Below, one piece after another: positions 49,337 to 58,282 of a stretch of 64,000 nucleotides of DNA. The notes under the pieces were generated by a model. The model did no database searches. It saw only the letters and a list, made by a program, of their open reading frames with translations, and had not been told where the DNA came from. A program made the translations under genes and the position numbers. Within the stretch, counting starts at the first letter, position 1. Each line of letters begins with the position of its first letter. Source of the DNA: Streptomyces sp. MUM 2J (lineage in GTDB: Bacteria > Actinomycetota > Actinomycetes > Streptomycetales > Streptomycetaceae). Location: positions 310,001 through 374,000 of the forward strand of contig NZ_JADWYM010000001.1 in assembly GCF_022414535.1 (NCBI RefSeq), given 5' to 3'.

Positions 49337-51790
49337 ATGGCCCGCCGCAGCACGAAGACCCCGCCGCCCGACGATGCGTACGAGGAGAAGGTCCTCGACA
49401 TCGACGTCGTGGACGAGATGAAGGGTTCGTACCTCGAGTACGCGTACTCGGTCATCTACTCCCGCGCCCTGCCGGACGCCCGGGACGGCCTGAAGCCTGT
49501 ACACCGCCGCATCGTCTACCAGATGAACGAGATGGGCCTGCGCCCCGACCGCGGCTACGTGAAGTGCGCCCGTGTCGTCGGCGAGGTGATGGGCAAGCTG
49601 CACCCGCACGGAGACGCGTCGATCTACGACGCCCTGGTGCGCATGGCGCAGCCCTTCTCCATGCGCGTGCCGCTGGTCGACGGCCACGGCAACTTCGGCT
49701 CGCTCGGCAACGACGACCCGCCGGCCGCCATGCGGTACACCGAGTCCCGGATGACCGAGGCCACCAGCCTGATGACGGAGTCGATCGACGAGGACACGGT
49801 CGACTTCGCGCCCAACTACGACGGCCAGGAGCAGGAGCCGGTCGCCCTGCCCGCAGCCTTCCCGAACCTGCTGGTCAACGGCACCTCGGGGATCGCCGTC
49901 GGTATGGCCACCAACATGCCGCCGCACAACCTGCGCGAGGTGATCGCGGCCGCGCGCCACCTGATCAGGCACCCGAACGCCGATCTCGACACCCTGATGC
50001 GGCACATCCCGGGCCCGGACCTGCCCACCGGCGGCAAGATCGTCGGCCTCTCCGGCATCCGTGACGCGTACGAGTCGGGCCGCGGCACCTTCAAGATCCG
50101 CGCGACGGTCTCCGTGGACACCGTGACGGCGCGCCGCAAGGGTCTGATCGTCACCGAGCTGCCGTTCGCCGTCGGCCCGGAGAAGGTCATCGGCAAGATC
50201 AAGGACCTGGTCGGCGCGAAGAAGCTCCAGGGGATCGCCGACGTCAAGGACCTCACCGACCGCGAGCACGGCCTGCGCCTCGTGATCGAGATCAAGAACG
50301 GCTTCGTGCCCGAGGCGGTCCTGGAGCAGCTGTACAAGCTGACCCCGATGGAGGAGTCCTTCGGGATCAACAACGTCGCCCTGGTCGACGGCCAGCCGCT
50401 CACCCTCGGCCTGAAGGAACTGCTGGAGGTCTACCTCGACCACCGCTTCGAGGTCGTGCGGCGCCGTTCGGAGTTCCGCCGCGGCAAGCGACGCGACCGC
50501 CTGCACCTGGTCGAGGGGCTGCTGACGGCCCTCGTCGACATCGACGAGGTCATCCGCCTCATCCGCTCCAGCGAGAACTCCGCGCAGGCCAAGCAGCGCC
50601 TGATGGAGCGCTTCGCGCTCAGCGAGGTGCAGACGCAGTACATCCTCGACACGCCGCTGCGCCGTCTGACCAAGTACGACCGGATCGAGCTGGAGGCCGA
50701 ACGGGACAAGCTCACGGAGGAGATCGCGGAGCTGACCCGGATCCTGGAGTCGGACGCGGAGCTGCGCAAGCTGGTCTCCTCGGAACTGGCCGCGGTGGCG
50801 AAGAAGTTCGGTACGGACCGGCGGACGGAGCTGCTGGAGTCGGCGGGTGTCCCCGCGGCCGCGGTGCCGCTCCAGGTCGCCGACGCCCCGTGCCGGGTGC
50901 TGCTCTCGTCCACGGGGCTGCTCGCGCGCACCGCCGACGGCGACCCGTTCAAGAGCGCGCACGGCCGGCGGGTCAGGCACGACGTCATCGTCTCGGCGGT
51001 GCAGGCGACGGCGCGTGGCGAGATCGGCGTCGTCACGTCGGCGGGCCGTCTGCTCCGGATCAACGTCATCGACCTTCCGCAGTTGCCGGAGAGCATGGCC
51101 TCGCCGAACCTCTCGGGGGGCGCTCCGCCGTCCGAGTTCATCTCGCTGACCGACGACGAGCAGGTGGTCTGCCTGACCACGCTCGACGAGTCGACACCCG
51201 GCCTCGCGCTCGGCACGGAGCAGGGAGTGGTCAAGCGCGTGGTGCCCGACTACCCGGCCAACAAGGACGAGCTGGAGGTCATCACCCTCAAGGAGGGCGA
51301 CCGGATCGTCGGCGCGATCGAGCTGCGGACCGGCGAGGAGGACCTGGTCTTCATCACGGACGACGCGCAACTGCTGCGCTATCAGGCCTCCCAGGTCCGC
51401 CCGCAGGGCCGGGCGGCGGGCGGCATGGCGGGCATCAAGCTCGCCCAGGGCGCGAAGGTCATCTCGTTCACGGTGGTCGACCCGGCGGCGGACGCGGTGG
51501 TGTTCACGATCGCGGGCTCCCGCGGCACCCTGGACGACTCCGTCCAGACGACCGCGAAGCTGACGCCGTTCGACCAGTACCCGCGCAAGGGCCGGGCCAC
51601 GGGCGGCGTGCGCTGCCAGCGTTTCCTGAAGGGCGAGGACTGCCTGTCCCTGGGCTGGGCCGGCGCCGCCCCGGCCCGCGCGGCGCAGAAGAACGGCTCC
51701 CCGGCCGAACTCCCGGAGGTCGACCCGCGCCGCGACGGCTCCGGTGTGTCCCTGGCGAAGCCGGTGTCGGCGGTGGCCGGACCGGCGTAG
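49337..51790 (+). CDS. parC: DNA topoisomerase IV subunit A
   Basis: An 817-residue GyrA/ParC-family protein. The winged-helix domain contains [17 protein letters not shown], the quinolone-determining segment [19 protein letters not shown] and the catalytic tyrosine Tyr134 in [10 protein letters not shown]. The tower and coiled coil follow, then a six-bladed C-terminal domain with GxRGGKG-like repeats ([31 protein letters not shown]). It lacks the canonical GyrA box, and gyrA normally sits beside dnaA/gyrB, so ParC is the better call. Together with ParE it decatenates chromosomes. The residue at the E. coli GyrA Ser83 position is alanine (Ala94). ATG at 49337 follows AAGGAG. Confidence 0.88.
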   Translation: MARRSTKTPPPDDAYEEKVLDIDVVDEMKGSYLEYAYSVIYSRALPDARDGLKPVHRRIVYQMNEMGLRPDRGYVKCARVVGEVMGKLHPHGDASIYDALVRMAQPFSMRVPLVDGHGNFGSLGNDDPPAAMRYTESRMTEATSLMTESIDEDTVDFAPNYDGQEQEPVALPAAFPNLLVNGTSGIAVGMATNMPPHNLREVIAAARHLIRHPNADLDTLMRHIPGPDLPTGGKIVGLSGIRDAYESGRGTFKIRATVSVDTVTARRKGLIVTELPFAVGPEKVIGKIKDLVGAKKLQGIADVKDLTDREHGLRLVIEIKNGFVPEAVLEQLYKLTPMEESFGINNVALVDGQPLTLGLKELLEVYLDHRFEVVRRRSEFRRGKRRDRLHLVEGLLTALVDIDEVIRLIRSSENSAQAKQRLMERFALSEVQTQYILDTPLRRLTKYDRIELEAERDKLTEEIAELTRILESDAELRKLVSSELAAVAKKFGTDRRTELLESAGVPAAAVPLQVADAPCRVLLSSTGLLARTADGDPFKSAHGRRVRHDVIVSAVQATARGEIGVVTSAGRLLRINVIDLPQLPESMASPNLSGGAPPSEFISLTDDEQVVCLTTLDESTPGLALGTEQGVVKRVVPDYPANKDELEVITLKEGDRIVGAIELRTGEEDLVFITDDAQLLRYQASQVRPQGRAAGGMAGIKLAQGAKVISFTVVDPAADAVVFTIAGSRGTLDDSVQTTAKLTPFDQYPRKGRATGGVRCQRFLKGEDCLSLGWAGAAPARAAQKNGSPAELPEVDPRRDGSGVSLAKPVSAVAGPA

Positions 51791-51854
51791 TGGGCAGGCC
51801 CGGGCAGTGGCGGGCTGCCTCGTGGACGGGCCTGCCGCGGGACCGTCCTGCCGC

Positions 51855-51876
51855 GTGACCGGTACGGCCCGGTCAC
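51855..51876 (+). terminator. hairpin terminator after parC
   Basis: GTGACCGG pairs with CCGGTCAC around a six-base loop, within a larger set of GC-rich inverted repeats 65 bases after the parC stop. Confidence 0.55.
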
Positions 51877-52056
51877 CGGGCAGGCCTTCCGGTGCCTCCT
51901 TCCGGTTGCACCGCCAGGGCCTGTTGTACGGCCGTCGCGTCCCGGCCCGGGGCCTGTCCGCTCGACGCCCCCGCGGCAGCGCCCGCTCAGGCCGGGCCCA
52001 CCGGCCGTACGCCGGGTCCGCACGACCCGCAGAGCCCGGCCGCCGACGGGCAAGGT

Positions 52057-53175
52057 CTACTTCCGCAGCGGGTACGGACCGGACCGGACCGGCGGCTCCT
52101 CCTCCGCCCCCGGCCCGTCAGGATCCCGTACGTAGCGCAGGACGCCCCACAGGCCGTGCTCGTCGGCGGTGTGCGGGGCGTCGTTCCTGCACGCCTCCAG
52201 GGCCTTGGCCAGGTACTCCGTGTCGATGCCGGAACCGATGAGCACGAGCCGGGTGAGACGGTCCTCGCCGGGCGGCCAGGGCTCCGGGTAGAAGCGCAGA
52301 AAGCGTCCGACGGCGTGGACGGCGTACCGGTTGCGGACGTCGTACGCCCCGAGGTCGACGCAGCCCTTGATCCGGTACAGCCCCTCGGACCTGCTGTCGA
52401 GGAACTCCATCAGACGGCGGGGGTCGATCGGGACGCCGGAGGAGAACGACAGGCTGTCGTACGCGGTGTGCAGGTGCCCCGTGTGCCCGTCGCCGGCGTC
52501 GTCGTGCAGGTCGTCGAAGGACAACTGCCCGATGCGCTCCTCGCCGGGCCGGCAGTCGAAGAAGAAGGCGGGGTCGACACGACCGTAGGTGGCCGGGACG
52601 ACCGCGGCACGGTCGTTGAGCGACCGGACGAGTTCCAGGACGCGCGCACCGTCGGCGGTCCGGTCGAGCTTGTTGACCACGACGAGGTCGGCGAGGCCGA
52701 GGTGCCGGTCGAGCTCGGGGTGCCTGGCCCGGGTGCCGTCGATCTCCGCCGCGTCGACCACCTCGACGAGCCCGCCGTAGACGACGCGCGGATTCTCGCT
52801 GGCCAGCACCATCCGCACCAGCTCCTGCGGTTCGGCGAGTCCGCTGGCCTCGATGACGACGACGTCGATACCGAGAGAGGGGTTGACCAACCGGTCAAGG
52901 TAGTGATCGAGCTCGCCGGCATCGACGGCACAGCAGAGGCACCCGTTGCCGAGGGACACGGTCGAGTCGCCCAGGGCGCCGGCGACGGCCATCGCGTCGA
53001 TCTCGATGGCCCCGAAGTCGTTGACGATCGCCCCGATGCGGCTGCCGCCGCTGCGGTGCAGGAGGTGGTTGAGCAGCGTGGTCTTGCCCGAACCCAGGAA
53101 GCCGGCGAGGACGACGACCGGGACCTGCGCCGGGAGCTGCACCGGAACCTGCTGCGGACTCGGGGGCGAAGGCAT
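52057..53175 (-). CDS. CobW/COG0523-family metal-chaperone GTPase
   Basis: A 372-residue G3E GTPase. Walker A GFLGSGKTTLLN (about 25-36), the metal-binding SLGNGCLCCAVD (CxCC motif), the Walker B-like IDVVVIEASGLAEP and the guanine motif VVNKLD (in ADLVVVNKLDRT) are all present. The C-terminal CobW_C domain ends the protein (RIKGCVDLGAYDVRNRYAVH ... GEDRLTRLVLIGSGID). Members with this motif load zinc into client proteins in zinc shortage. ATG at 53175 has AGAGAGG in front. No zinc-free ribosomal protein paralogues are adjacent. Confidence 0.88.
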   Translation of the reverse strand: MPSPPSPQQVPVQLPAQVPVVVLAGFLGSGKTTLLNHLLHRSGGSRIGAIVNDFGAIEIDAMAVAGALGDSTVSLGNGCLCCAVDAGELDHYLDRLVNPSLGIDVVVIEASGLAEPQELVRMVLASENPRVVYGGLVEVVDAAEIDGTRARHPELDRHLGLADLVVVNKLDRTADGARVLELVRSLNDRAAVVPATYGRVDPAFFFDCRPGEERIGQLSFDDLHDDAGDGHTGHLHTAYDSLSFSSGVPIDPRRLMEFLDSRSEGLYRIKGCVDLGAYDVRNRYAVHAVGRFLRFYPEPWPPGEDRLTRLVLIGSGIDTEYLAKALEACRNDAPHTADEHGLWGVLRYVRDPDGPGAEEEPPVRSGPYPLRK

Positions 53176-53494
53176 GTGTACGACCTCTCTCACGCCGACG
53201 CGTACACCGGCTCGCAACCCGGCGTACGTATGAGGATGGAATGCCGCCCCAGGATACGAGTCATGAGAATCGCCGCGAAGTGAACGATTGTTAGCAGTGC
53301 ATGCGGGGCAGACGTTGGGCGAGGCGCTGGCTTGCGCGACCCTCGCATCCCTCCGTGCGCCTCCTCTCCGCCTCCCCGCCGATCAGAGCCGCTCGGCACC
53401 CTGGAGGTGGCAAGCGCCGCCCACAGTCGCCGGTCCCCCACAGTCGACCCGCACCCCGACGACCGGCGGACGGCCGCATGATTCGGGGGTTGAC
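53176..53494. other. 319-base divergent promoter region
   Basis: It separates the CobW gene from the DUF6082 gene. An AT-richer patch at 53220-53295 contains AACGATTGTT (53283-53292), an imperfect dyad that could belong to a metal-responsive operator, but it does not reach a convincing Zur box. No small gene is supported. Confidence 0.4.
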
Positions 53495-54046
53495 ATGGCC
53501 ACACGGAAGCACATCACGGGGAGGTTCAGCTCCACCGCACTCGCCCTTCTGGCCTCCACGGCCGCGCTGACGCTGGCGCAGCGTCAACGGCGTCTCGAGG
53601 AGGCACGGCTGCGGGAAAGGCAGCTGGAGCTCGAGGAACTCGCGGTCCGGCGCAGGGCCTACGCGCATCAGCAGCGCATGCACTGGGAACTGCTGGCCAG
53701 GGCCATCGACGATCCTTCCCTCGCGGCCGTGATCGACACCTACGACCCGAGGATCCCCGCGGAGAAACGACGCCAGTTCTTCTACGCCAACGCCTGGTAC
53801 GCCTATCTGTTCCATCTGTACCGCGCAGACGTCCTGGACAAGGAGGAGTTCTACAAACACCTGCGGGAGTTCTTCCAGAGTCCGCTCTTCCGGGAGTACT
53901 GGGAGGCTTCGAGGGCCCAGCGCGCCACCCTCAAGCAGTCGTCCGACGAAGCCGACATAGGGCGCATGGTGGACGGCCTCGTACAGGAACTGGACGAGGC
54001 CGACACGGACGAGTGGTGGGTGGTGGGCAACCCGCCGGCCGAGTGA
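53495..54046 (+). CDS. DUF6082 family protein
   Basis: A 183-residue protein: short N-terminal hydrophobic helix (TALALLASTAALTLAQ), a charged coiled-coil stretch (RQRRLEEARLRERQLELEEL) and a globular part, NAWYAYLFHLYRADVLDKEE and REFFQSPLFREYWEASRAQR, characteristic of DUF6082. These proteins are abundant in Streptomyces and often sit beside XRE regulators; function unknown. ATG at 53495. The next small gene follows after 146 bases on the same strand. Confidence 0.75.
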   Translation: MATRKHITGRFSSTALALLASTAALTLAQRQRRLEEARLRERQLELEELAVRRRAYAHQQRMHWELLARAIDDPSLAAVIDTYDPRIPAEKRRQFFYANAWYAYLFHLYRADVLDKEEFYKHLREFFQSPLFREYWEASRAQRATLKQSSDEADIGRMVDGLVQELDEADTDEWWVVGNPPAE

Positions 54047-54192
54047 CGTCCGACCTGGCACACGGTCAACACGCCTTCACAGACGACACGCCAGGGTGTC
54101 TTTTCTCCGCGACTACACCCGCCGACGCCACACAGCACAGTATCTTCTGCCCCAACATCATGCCCAAGCCTTCCCGAAGGACTGGTACCCCT

Positions 54193-54429
54193 TTGAAGAT
54201 CGTGCGCCGCATCGGTGTGCCTCCGAGCGCCCGTGGCAGTAACTCCGGAGCGAACTGCCCGGATGTGTTCGAGCTGAGCGACGGCAACTTCGCGGTGATC
54301 GGCACCGAGGCCACCGAGGCGCTGGACCGCGAGCTGCCCGCCGACGCCTCCCGCGCCGACTACGAACGCATCGTCGTCGTGAGCCGGGAGACGCTGATCC
54401 GCGCCAAGGCGGACATCCCCGACGCCTGA
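54193..54429 (+). CDS. small conserved hypothetical protein
   Basis: A 78-residue protein (LKIVRRIGVPPSARGSNSGA, then CPDVFELSDGNFAVIGTEAT and ADYERIVVVSRETLIRAKAD). It looks like a compact soluble domain with no membrane segment. TTG at 54193 is taken as start because GAAGGACTGG lies upstream; ATG at 54160 in the same frame lacks a ribosome site. Similar proteins seem common in Streptomyces, but I cannot name the family or role. Confidence 0.6.
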   Translation: MKIVRRIGVPPSARGSNSGANCPDVFELSDGNFAVIGTEATEALDRELPADASRADYERIVVVSRETLIRAKADIPDA

Positions 54430-54595
54430 GCCGCCCGGACGAGCGCGCATCCCACCGGCGCGTTCCCTCACCTTCCGGCAGCGCACGATCGCTCCATGCC
54501 GGAACGCCATCCGGCGAGCAGCCCGGCACCCCGTCCCTGCTCGACCCTCACCGATGAGGCCTGGCGCCAGAACGGCACCAGGCCACACGCATGTC

Positions 54596-55762
54596 TCAGG
54601 CGGCCTCGGGCACCTGCACCGGCGGCACCGGCCCCACGTACCGCGCGACCGGTCGGATTATCTTCGAGTCCCTGGCCTGTTCCAGGATGTTGGCGCTCCA
54701 GCCCACCACGCGTGCCGCCGCGAACGTCGGCGTGAACATCTCGCGGGGCAGACCGCACAGTTCCATGACGACCCCGGCGTAGAACTCGACGTTCGTGTGG
54801 AGTTGGCGGCCGGGCTTCAGCTCCGCCAGGATCGCCTCCACCCGGCGCTCGACCTCGACGGCGAACTCCACCCGCGGTCCGCCGAATCGCTGGGCGATCT
54901 CGCGGAGCATGCGCGAACGAGGGTCCTCGGTGCGGTAGATCGCGTGACCGAAGCCCATGATGCGCTCACCCGCCAGGACGCGCTCGCGGATCCAGGCGTC
55001 GATGCGGTCCGGGGTGCCGATGGCGTCCAGGGTGTCCAGGGCGCGGCTCGGCGCGCCGCCGTGCAGGGGCCCCGACAGGGCGCCCACCGCGGCGACGAGG
55101 CACGCGGCGGCATCGGCGCCGGTCGAGGCGACGACGCGGGCGGTGAAGGTGGACGCGTTGAATCCGTGGTCGATCGTCGCGATCAGGTACTGCTCGACCG
55201 CGCGGGCGCACTCCGGTTCCGGTTCCACACCGGTCAGCATGTAGAGGTAGTTGGCCGCGCAGGACAGGTCCTCGCGCGGTTCCACCGGTTCGAGCCCCCG
55301 ACCCAGCCGGTACAGCGCGGTCAGGAGTGTCGGCACGGCCGCGGCGGCCACGACGGTGTCCTCCCGGCGCTGTTCGGCGTCGGTGTCGTAGACGGGTCGG
55401 AAGCCCTTGGCCGCGCCCAGCAGGGACAGGGCGGTGCGCATACCGGCGAGCGGACCGGAGGACCCGGAGGCCGCGGCGACGGCGGGCAGCGCCGCGCGGA
55501 CCTCGTCGGGCAGCCGCCGCAGCGCCGCCGTCCGCGCGGCGAAGGCGGCGCTCCGCCCGGCGTCCGGCAGTTCGCCGTGGACCAGCAGGTGCCATACGTC
55601 CTCGAAGCCGCGCGTCCGGGCGAGATCGACGGCCGAGTACTGGCGGTAGTGGTAGAAGCCCTCGAGGCCCCGGACGTCACCGACCTCGGTGTCGGTGACG
55701 ACGACACCGGCGAGGCCTCGCGGTACGTCGACGCGGGTGGCTACGGACCTGTTGACGGACAT
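54596..55762 (-). CDS. citrate synthase family protein
   Basis: A 388-residue enzyme of the citrate/2-methylcitrate synthase family, condensing an acyl-CoA (acetyl- or propionyl-) with oxaloacetate. Catalytic histidines are His234 (SGPLHGGAPSR) and His273 (MGFGHAIYRTEDPRSRML). The third catalytic acid, usually the aspartate of NVDFY, is a glutamate here (Glu326 in LHTNVEFYAGV). The citrate-binding arginine region IIRPVARYVGPVPP is present. ATG at 55762 has GGGAGGAAG in front. It is divergent from a second, HTH-fused citrate synthase gene, sharing a promoter full of TTGAC/GTCAA dyads. Confidence 0.88.
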   Translation of the reverse strand: MSVNRSVATRVDVPRGLAGVVVTDTEVGDVRGLEGFYHYRQYSAVDLARTRGFEDVWHLLVHGELPDAGRSAAFAARTAALRRLPDEVRAALPAVAAASGSSGPLAGMRTALSLLGAAKGFRPVYDTDAEQRREDTVVAAAAVPTLLTALYRLGRGLEPVEPREDLSCAANYLYMLTGVEPEPECARAVEQYLIATIDHGFNASTFTARVVASTGADAAACLVAAVGALSGPLHGGAPSRALDTLDAIGTPDRIDAWIRERVLAGERIMGFGHAIYRTEDPRSRMLREIAQRFGGPRVEFAVEVERRVEAILAELKPGRQLHTNVEFYAGVVMELCGLPREMFTPTFAAARVVGWSANILEQARDSKIIRPVARYVGPVPPVQVPEAA

Positions 55763-55783
55763 GTCTTCCTCCCTGAACTTGAT

Positions 55784-55833
55784 TTGACTGTCGATGATTG
55801 ACAGATTTCTTGTCAATATTGATTGAGTCAATC
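55784..55833. promoter_or_regulatory. dyad-rich shared operator of the divergent citrate synthase genes
   Basis: Three overlapping or adjacent inverted repeats fill the AT-rich centre of the divergent promoter: CTGTC-N7-GACAG (55788-55804), ATTGACA-N7-TGTCAAT (55797-55817) and GATTGA-G-TCAATC (55821-55833). The first shares GTCGAYGATTGAC with the dyad before the GntR/FCD gene. Alternative binders are that regulator or the helix-turn-helix domain of the fused citrate synthase itself. Confidence 0.65.
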
Positions 55834-55863
55834 TATGGGTCCATGCCCGGAGAGGCGGCTACG

Positions 55864-57129
55864 GTGACCTCCATGCGCGATCAAGAACCCGGCCCCGGCC
55901 ACCCGGGACGGCGGCTGAGCACCAAGGAGGCCGCCGACCTGCTCGGTGTGAAGCCCGAGACCGTGTACGCCTACGTCAGCCGCGGCCAGCTCAGCAGCCG
56001 GCGCACCCCCGGCGGACGGGGCAGCACCTTCGCCGCCGAGGAGGTGGAGGCGCTCGCTCGCCGCAACCGGCGCGACGGCGGCGCGAGCCCGGGCTCCGGT
56101 GCAGAGCTGTCCGTGCGCACCCGCATCACGCTGATCGAGAAGGACCGCTACTACTTCCGCGGCGTCGACGCGACCGAGCTGGCCGCACACCGTTCCTACG
56201 AGGAGATCGCCGAGTGGCTGTGGACCGGCCGCCTGCGCCCCGGCACCGTCTTCACCGCTCCCGAGGCCACGGTCGCCGTCGTGCGGGGTGTGGTGGACGC
56301 GCTGCCCGAACACACCGGTCCGACCGACCGGCTGAGGGTCGCCGCGGTAGCCGCCGCAGCCGCCGACCCGCTGCGCTTCGACCTGTCCGAGCAGACGGTG
56401 CTCGGCACCGCGCGGGTCCTCATCCCGACGCTCGTGGCCGCCCTGCCGCCGGTGCTGGAGGACCGCCGCGACGGAGGTCCCCTGGCCCGGCGCCTGTGGA
56501 GCCGGCTCTCCGGCCGGGACGCCGACGAGGCCTCCCTGCGCGTCCTGGACACCGCGCTGGGCCTGCTCGTCGACCACGACCTGGCCGCCTCCACGCTCGC
56601 GGTACGCGTCGCCGCCTCGGCCCGCGCCCACGCCTACGCGGCCGTCTCGGCGGGCCTGGGCGTGCTGGAGGGCCCCCTGCACGGTGCCGCGAGCGGGCTC
56701 GCCCACCGGCTGCTGCTGGAGGTGCTCGACCAGGGCTCCGCCGCCCCGGTGATCGCGGAGGAGCTGCGGGCCGGCCGCCGCATCCCGGGACTGGGCCACC
56801 GCCTCTACTCCGGCGAGGACCCTCGCGCACGCGCCCTCTTCGCGCTGCTGGAGCGGATCCCGCATGCGGAGCCCGCCCTCCTCGCGGCCCGGGACATCGT
56901 GGCCACCGCCGCGCGCCACACACCCCTGCACGCCAACGTGGACCTGGCCCTCGCCGTACTCACCACCTCGTCCGGCATGCCCTCCACGGCAGGCGAGACG
57001 ATCTTCGCGGTGGCGCGCACGGCGGGCTGGATCGCACACGCCCTGGAGGAGTACGGAGAGCGCCCGCTGCGTATGCGTCCCAGCGGCCGGTACGTCGGCC
57101 CCCCGGCGCCCCAGCCGCTCCCGGAGTAG
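55864..57129 (+). CDS. citrate synthase-like protein with N-terminal helix-turn-helix domain
   Basis: A 421-residue fusion. Residues 15-66 form a MerR/excisionase-type HTH (RLSTKEAADLLGVKPETVYA, then YVSRGQLSSRRTPGGRGSTF). The rest is a citrate synthase fold with the catalytic residues kept: GPLHGAASGLAH (His), PGLGHRLYSGEDPRARAL (His) and LHANVDLALAVL (Asp), then RMRPSGRYVGPPAP. It could be an enzyme that also binds DNA, or a metabolite-sensing regulator built from an enzyme. GTG at 55864 has GGAGAGG eight bases before it; ATG 55873 is the alternative. It is divergent from the other citrate synthase gene, the natural target for such a regulator. Confidence 0.82.
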   Translation: MTSMRDQEPGPGHPGRRLSTKEAADLLGVKPETVYAYVSRGQLSSRRTPGGRGSTFAAEEVEALARRNRRDGGASPGSGAELSVRTRITLIEKDRYYFRGVDATELAAHRSYEEIAEWLWTGRLRPGTVFTAPEATVAVVRGVVDALPEHTGPTDRLRVAAVAAAAADPLRFDLSEQTVLGTARVLIPTLVAALPPVLEDRRDGGPLARRLWSRLSGRDADEASLRVLDTALGLLVDHDLAASTLAVRVAASARAHAYAAVSAGLGVLEGPLHGAASGLAHRLLLEVLDQGSAAPVIAEELRAGRRIPGLGHRLYSGEDPRARALFALLERIPHAEPALLAARDIVATAARHTPLHANVDLALAVLTTSSGMPSTAGETIFAVARTAGWIAHALEEYGERPLRMRPSGRYVGPPAPQPLPE

Positions 57130-57189
57130 GGCGGGCGGGGGCCGCGGCGGCGGACGCGCGGACACGGCCGGAAGTCACCCCGCGGCGGC

Positions 57190-57208
57190 TCAGGTTAGGC
57201 TCACCTGT
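57190..57208. promoter_or_regulatory. DmdR1/IdeR-type iron box
   Basis: TCAGGTTAGGCTCACCTGT matches the 19-bp iron-box consensus TTAGGTTAGGCTAACCTAA at 15 positions and lies directly in front of the ferredoxin-like gene's GTG start. Iron-loaded DmdR1 would repress the gene. Confidence 0.85.
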
Positions 57209-58147
57209 GTGAGTACGTGCGCGACCGTCTCGCGGGACTTCGACGAGCCCGTTTCCGGAACCGCGGCCACCGCCAGGACCTGGCTCCTCCTGGAACAGCC
57301 CGGCCCCTGGGGCTCCAGAGCGCTCACTTCGAGCCATCTGGACCCCGTGCTGGGACGCGCCCTGGAGAACGCCGCACGGGGCACCGGCGTGCGGGTCGCA
57401 CTCATCCGGCGTCCGGGCCGTCACGCCGACCTCGGCACCCCCGCACCGCGCCGGGTGTTCGCGGCACACACCACCCCGGGCAGCGCCTGGCTGCACACCG
57501 CCGCCGTGGACGACCCCGGGGAGCTGCTCGGCCTGGATCTCGGTGCGCTCGGCCGCGGCGACCACCGGGGCTTCGACGCGGCGCTGGGCGGCGAACCGCA
57601 CACCGGCGCTCCGCTCGCCCTGGTGTGCACCAACGGCAAGCGCGACCGCTGCTGCGCCCTGCTGGGCCGGCCGCTGACGGCCGAGCTGACCGCCTCCGGC
57701 GTGCACGGCATCTGGGAGGTCACCCATCTGGGTGGTCACCGCTTCGCGCCGACGGTGCTCGTCCTGCCGTACGGCTACGCCTACGGCCGCGCCGGGGCAC
57801 GTGGCGTCAGGGAGGTCCTGCACGGCGTCCGGGAGGGCCGGATCGTCGTCGAGGGGTGCCGGGGCAGCTCGGCCTGGGAACGGCCCGGGCAGGCGGCGGA
57901 GCTGGCGGTGCGCCGGGAGGCGCGCGTGTACGTCGCGGACGCGCTGAGCGTCGTGTCCACGGACGGCGCGGCCCCGCACTGGGAGGTGACCGTCGCGCAC
58001 GCCGACGGACGCCGCTGGCGTGTGGTGGTGACCCAGGGGGCCGCACTGCCGCCCCGGCCGGAGAGCTGCGCGGCGTCGGTCCTGGGGACACCCGCACGCA
58101 TGGACGTCGGCTCCGTGCGGGAGCTGGCGCCGGCCGGCAGGCATTGA
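57209..58147 (+). CDS. sucrase/ferredoxin-like (Apd1-type) thioredoxin-fold [2Fe-2S] protein
   Basis: A 312-residue protein of the Suc/Fer-like (Apd1/Aim32) family. LALVCTNGKRDRCCALLGRP (Cys140, Cys148/149) and WEVTHLGGHRFAPTVLVLP (His173, His177) form the CxnC...HxGGHxFA pattern expected to hold a [2Fe-2S] cluster with two histidine ligands. A conserved C-terminal GCRGSSAWERPGQAAEL segment follows. It is probably involved in ferric-siderophore reduction or iron redox handling, which agrees with the iron box at 57190-57208 abutting its GTG start. No siderophore genes are adjacent. Confidence 0.85.
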   Translation: MSTCATVSRDFDEPVSGTAATARTWLLLEQPGPWGSRALTSSHLDPVLGRALENAARGTGVRVALIRRPGRHADLGTPAPRRVFAAHTTPGSAWLHTAAVDDPGELLGLDLGALGRGDHRGFDAALGGEPHTGAPLALVCTNGKRDRCCALLGRPLTAELTASGVHGIWEVTHLGGHRFAPTVLVLPYGYAYGRAGARGVREVLHGVREGRIVVEGCRGSSAWERPGQAAELAVRREARVYVADALSVVSTDGAAPHWEVTVAHADGRRWRVVVTQGAALPPRPESCAASVLGTPARMDVGSVRELAPAGRH

Positions 58148-58282
58148 CCGGATCACGGAGCACGGGCCGATCGACCGGGCATCCACACGGTCAGTCGGCC
58201 CCGTCCATACCGATCAAGCCGATCCGCTGGCCCGGGCCGCACCCCTGCGGCCGGAAAGGCACCCCCGCGTACCGTCTGGGGC

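Noticed and set aside
53256..53280. Zur box before the CobW gene
   Set aside because: A TGAGAATC half-site is present, but the second half (CGCCGCG) does not match; not supported as a site on its own.
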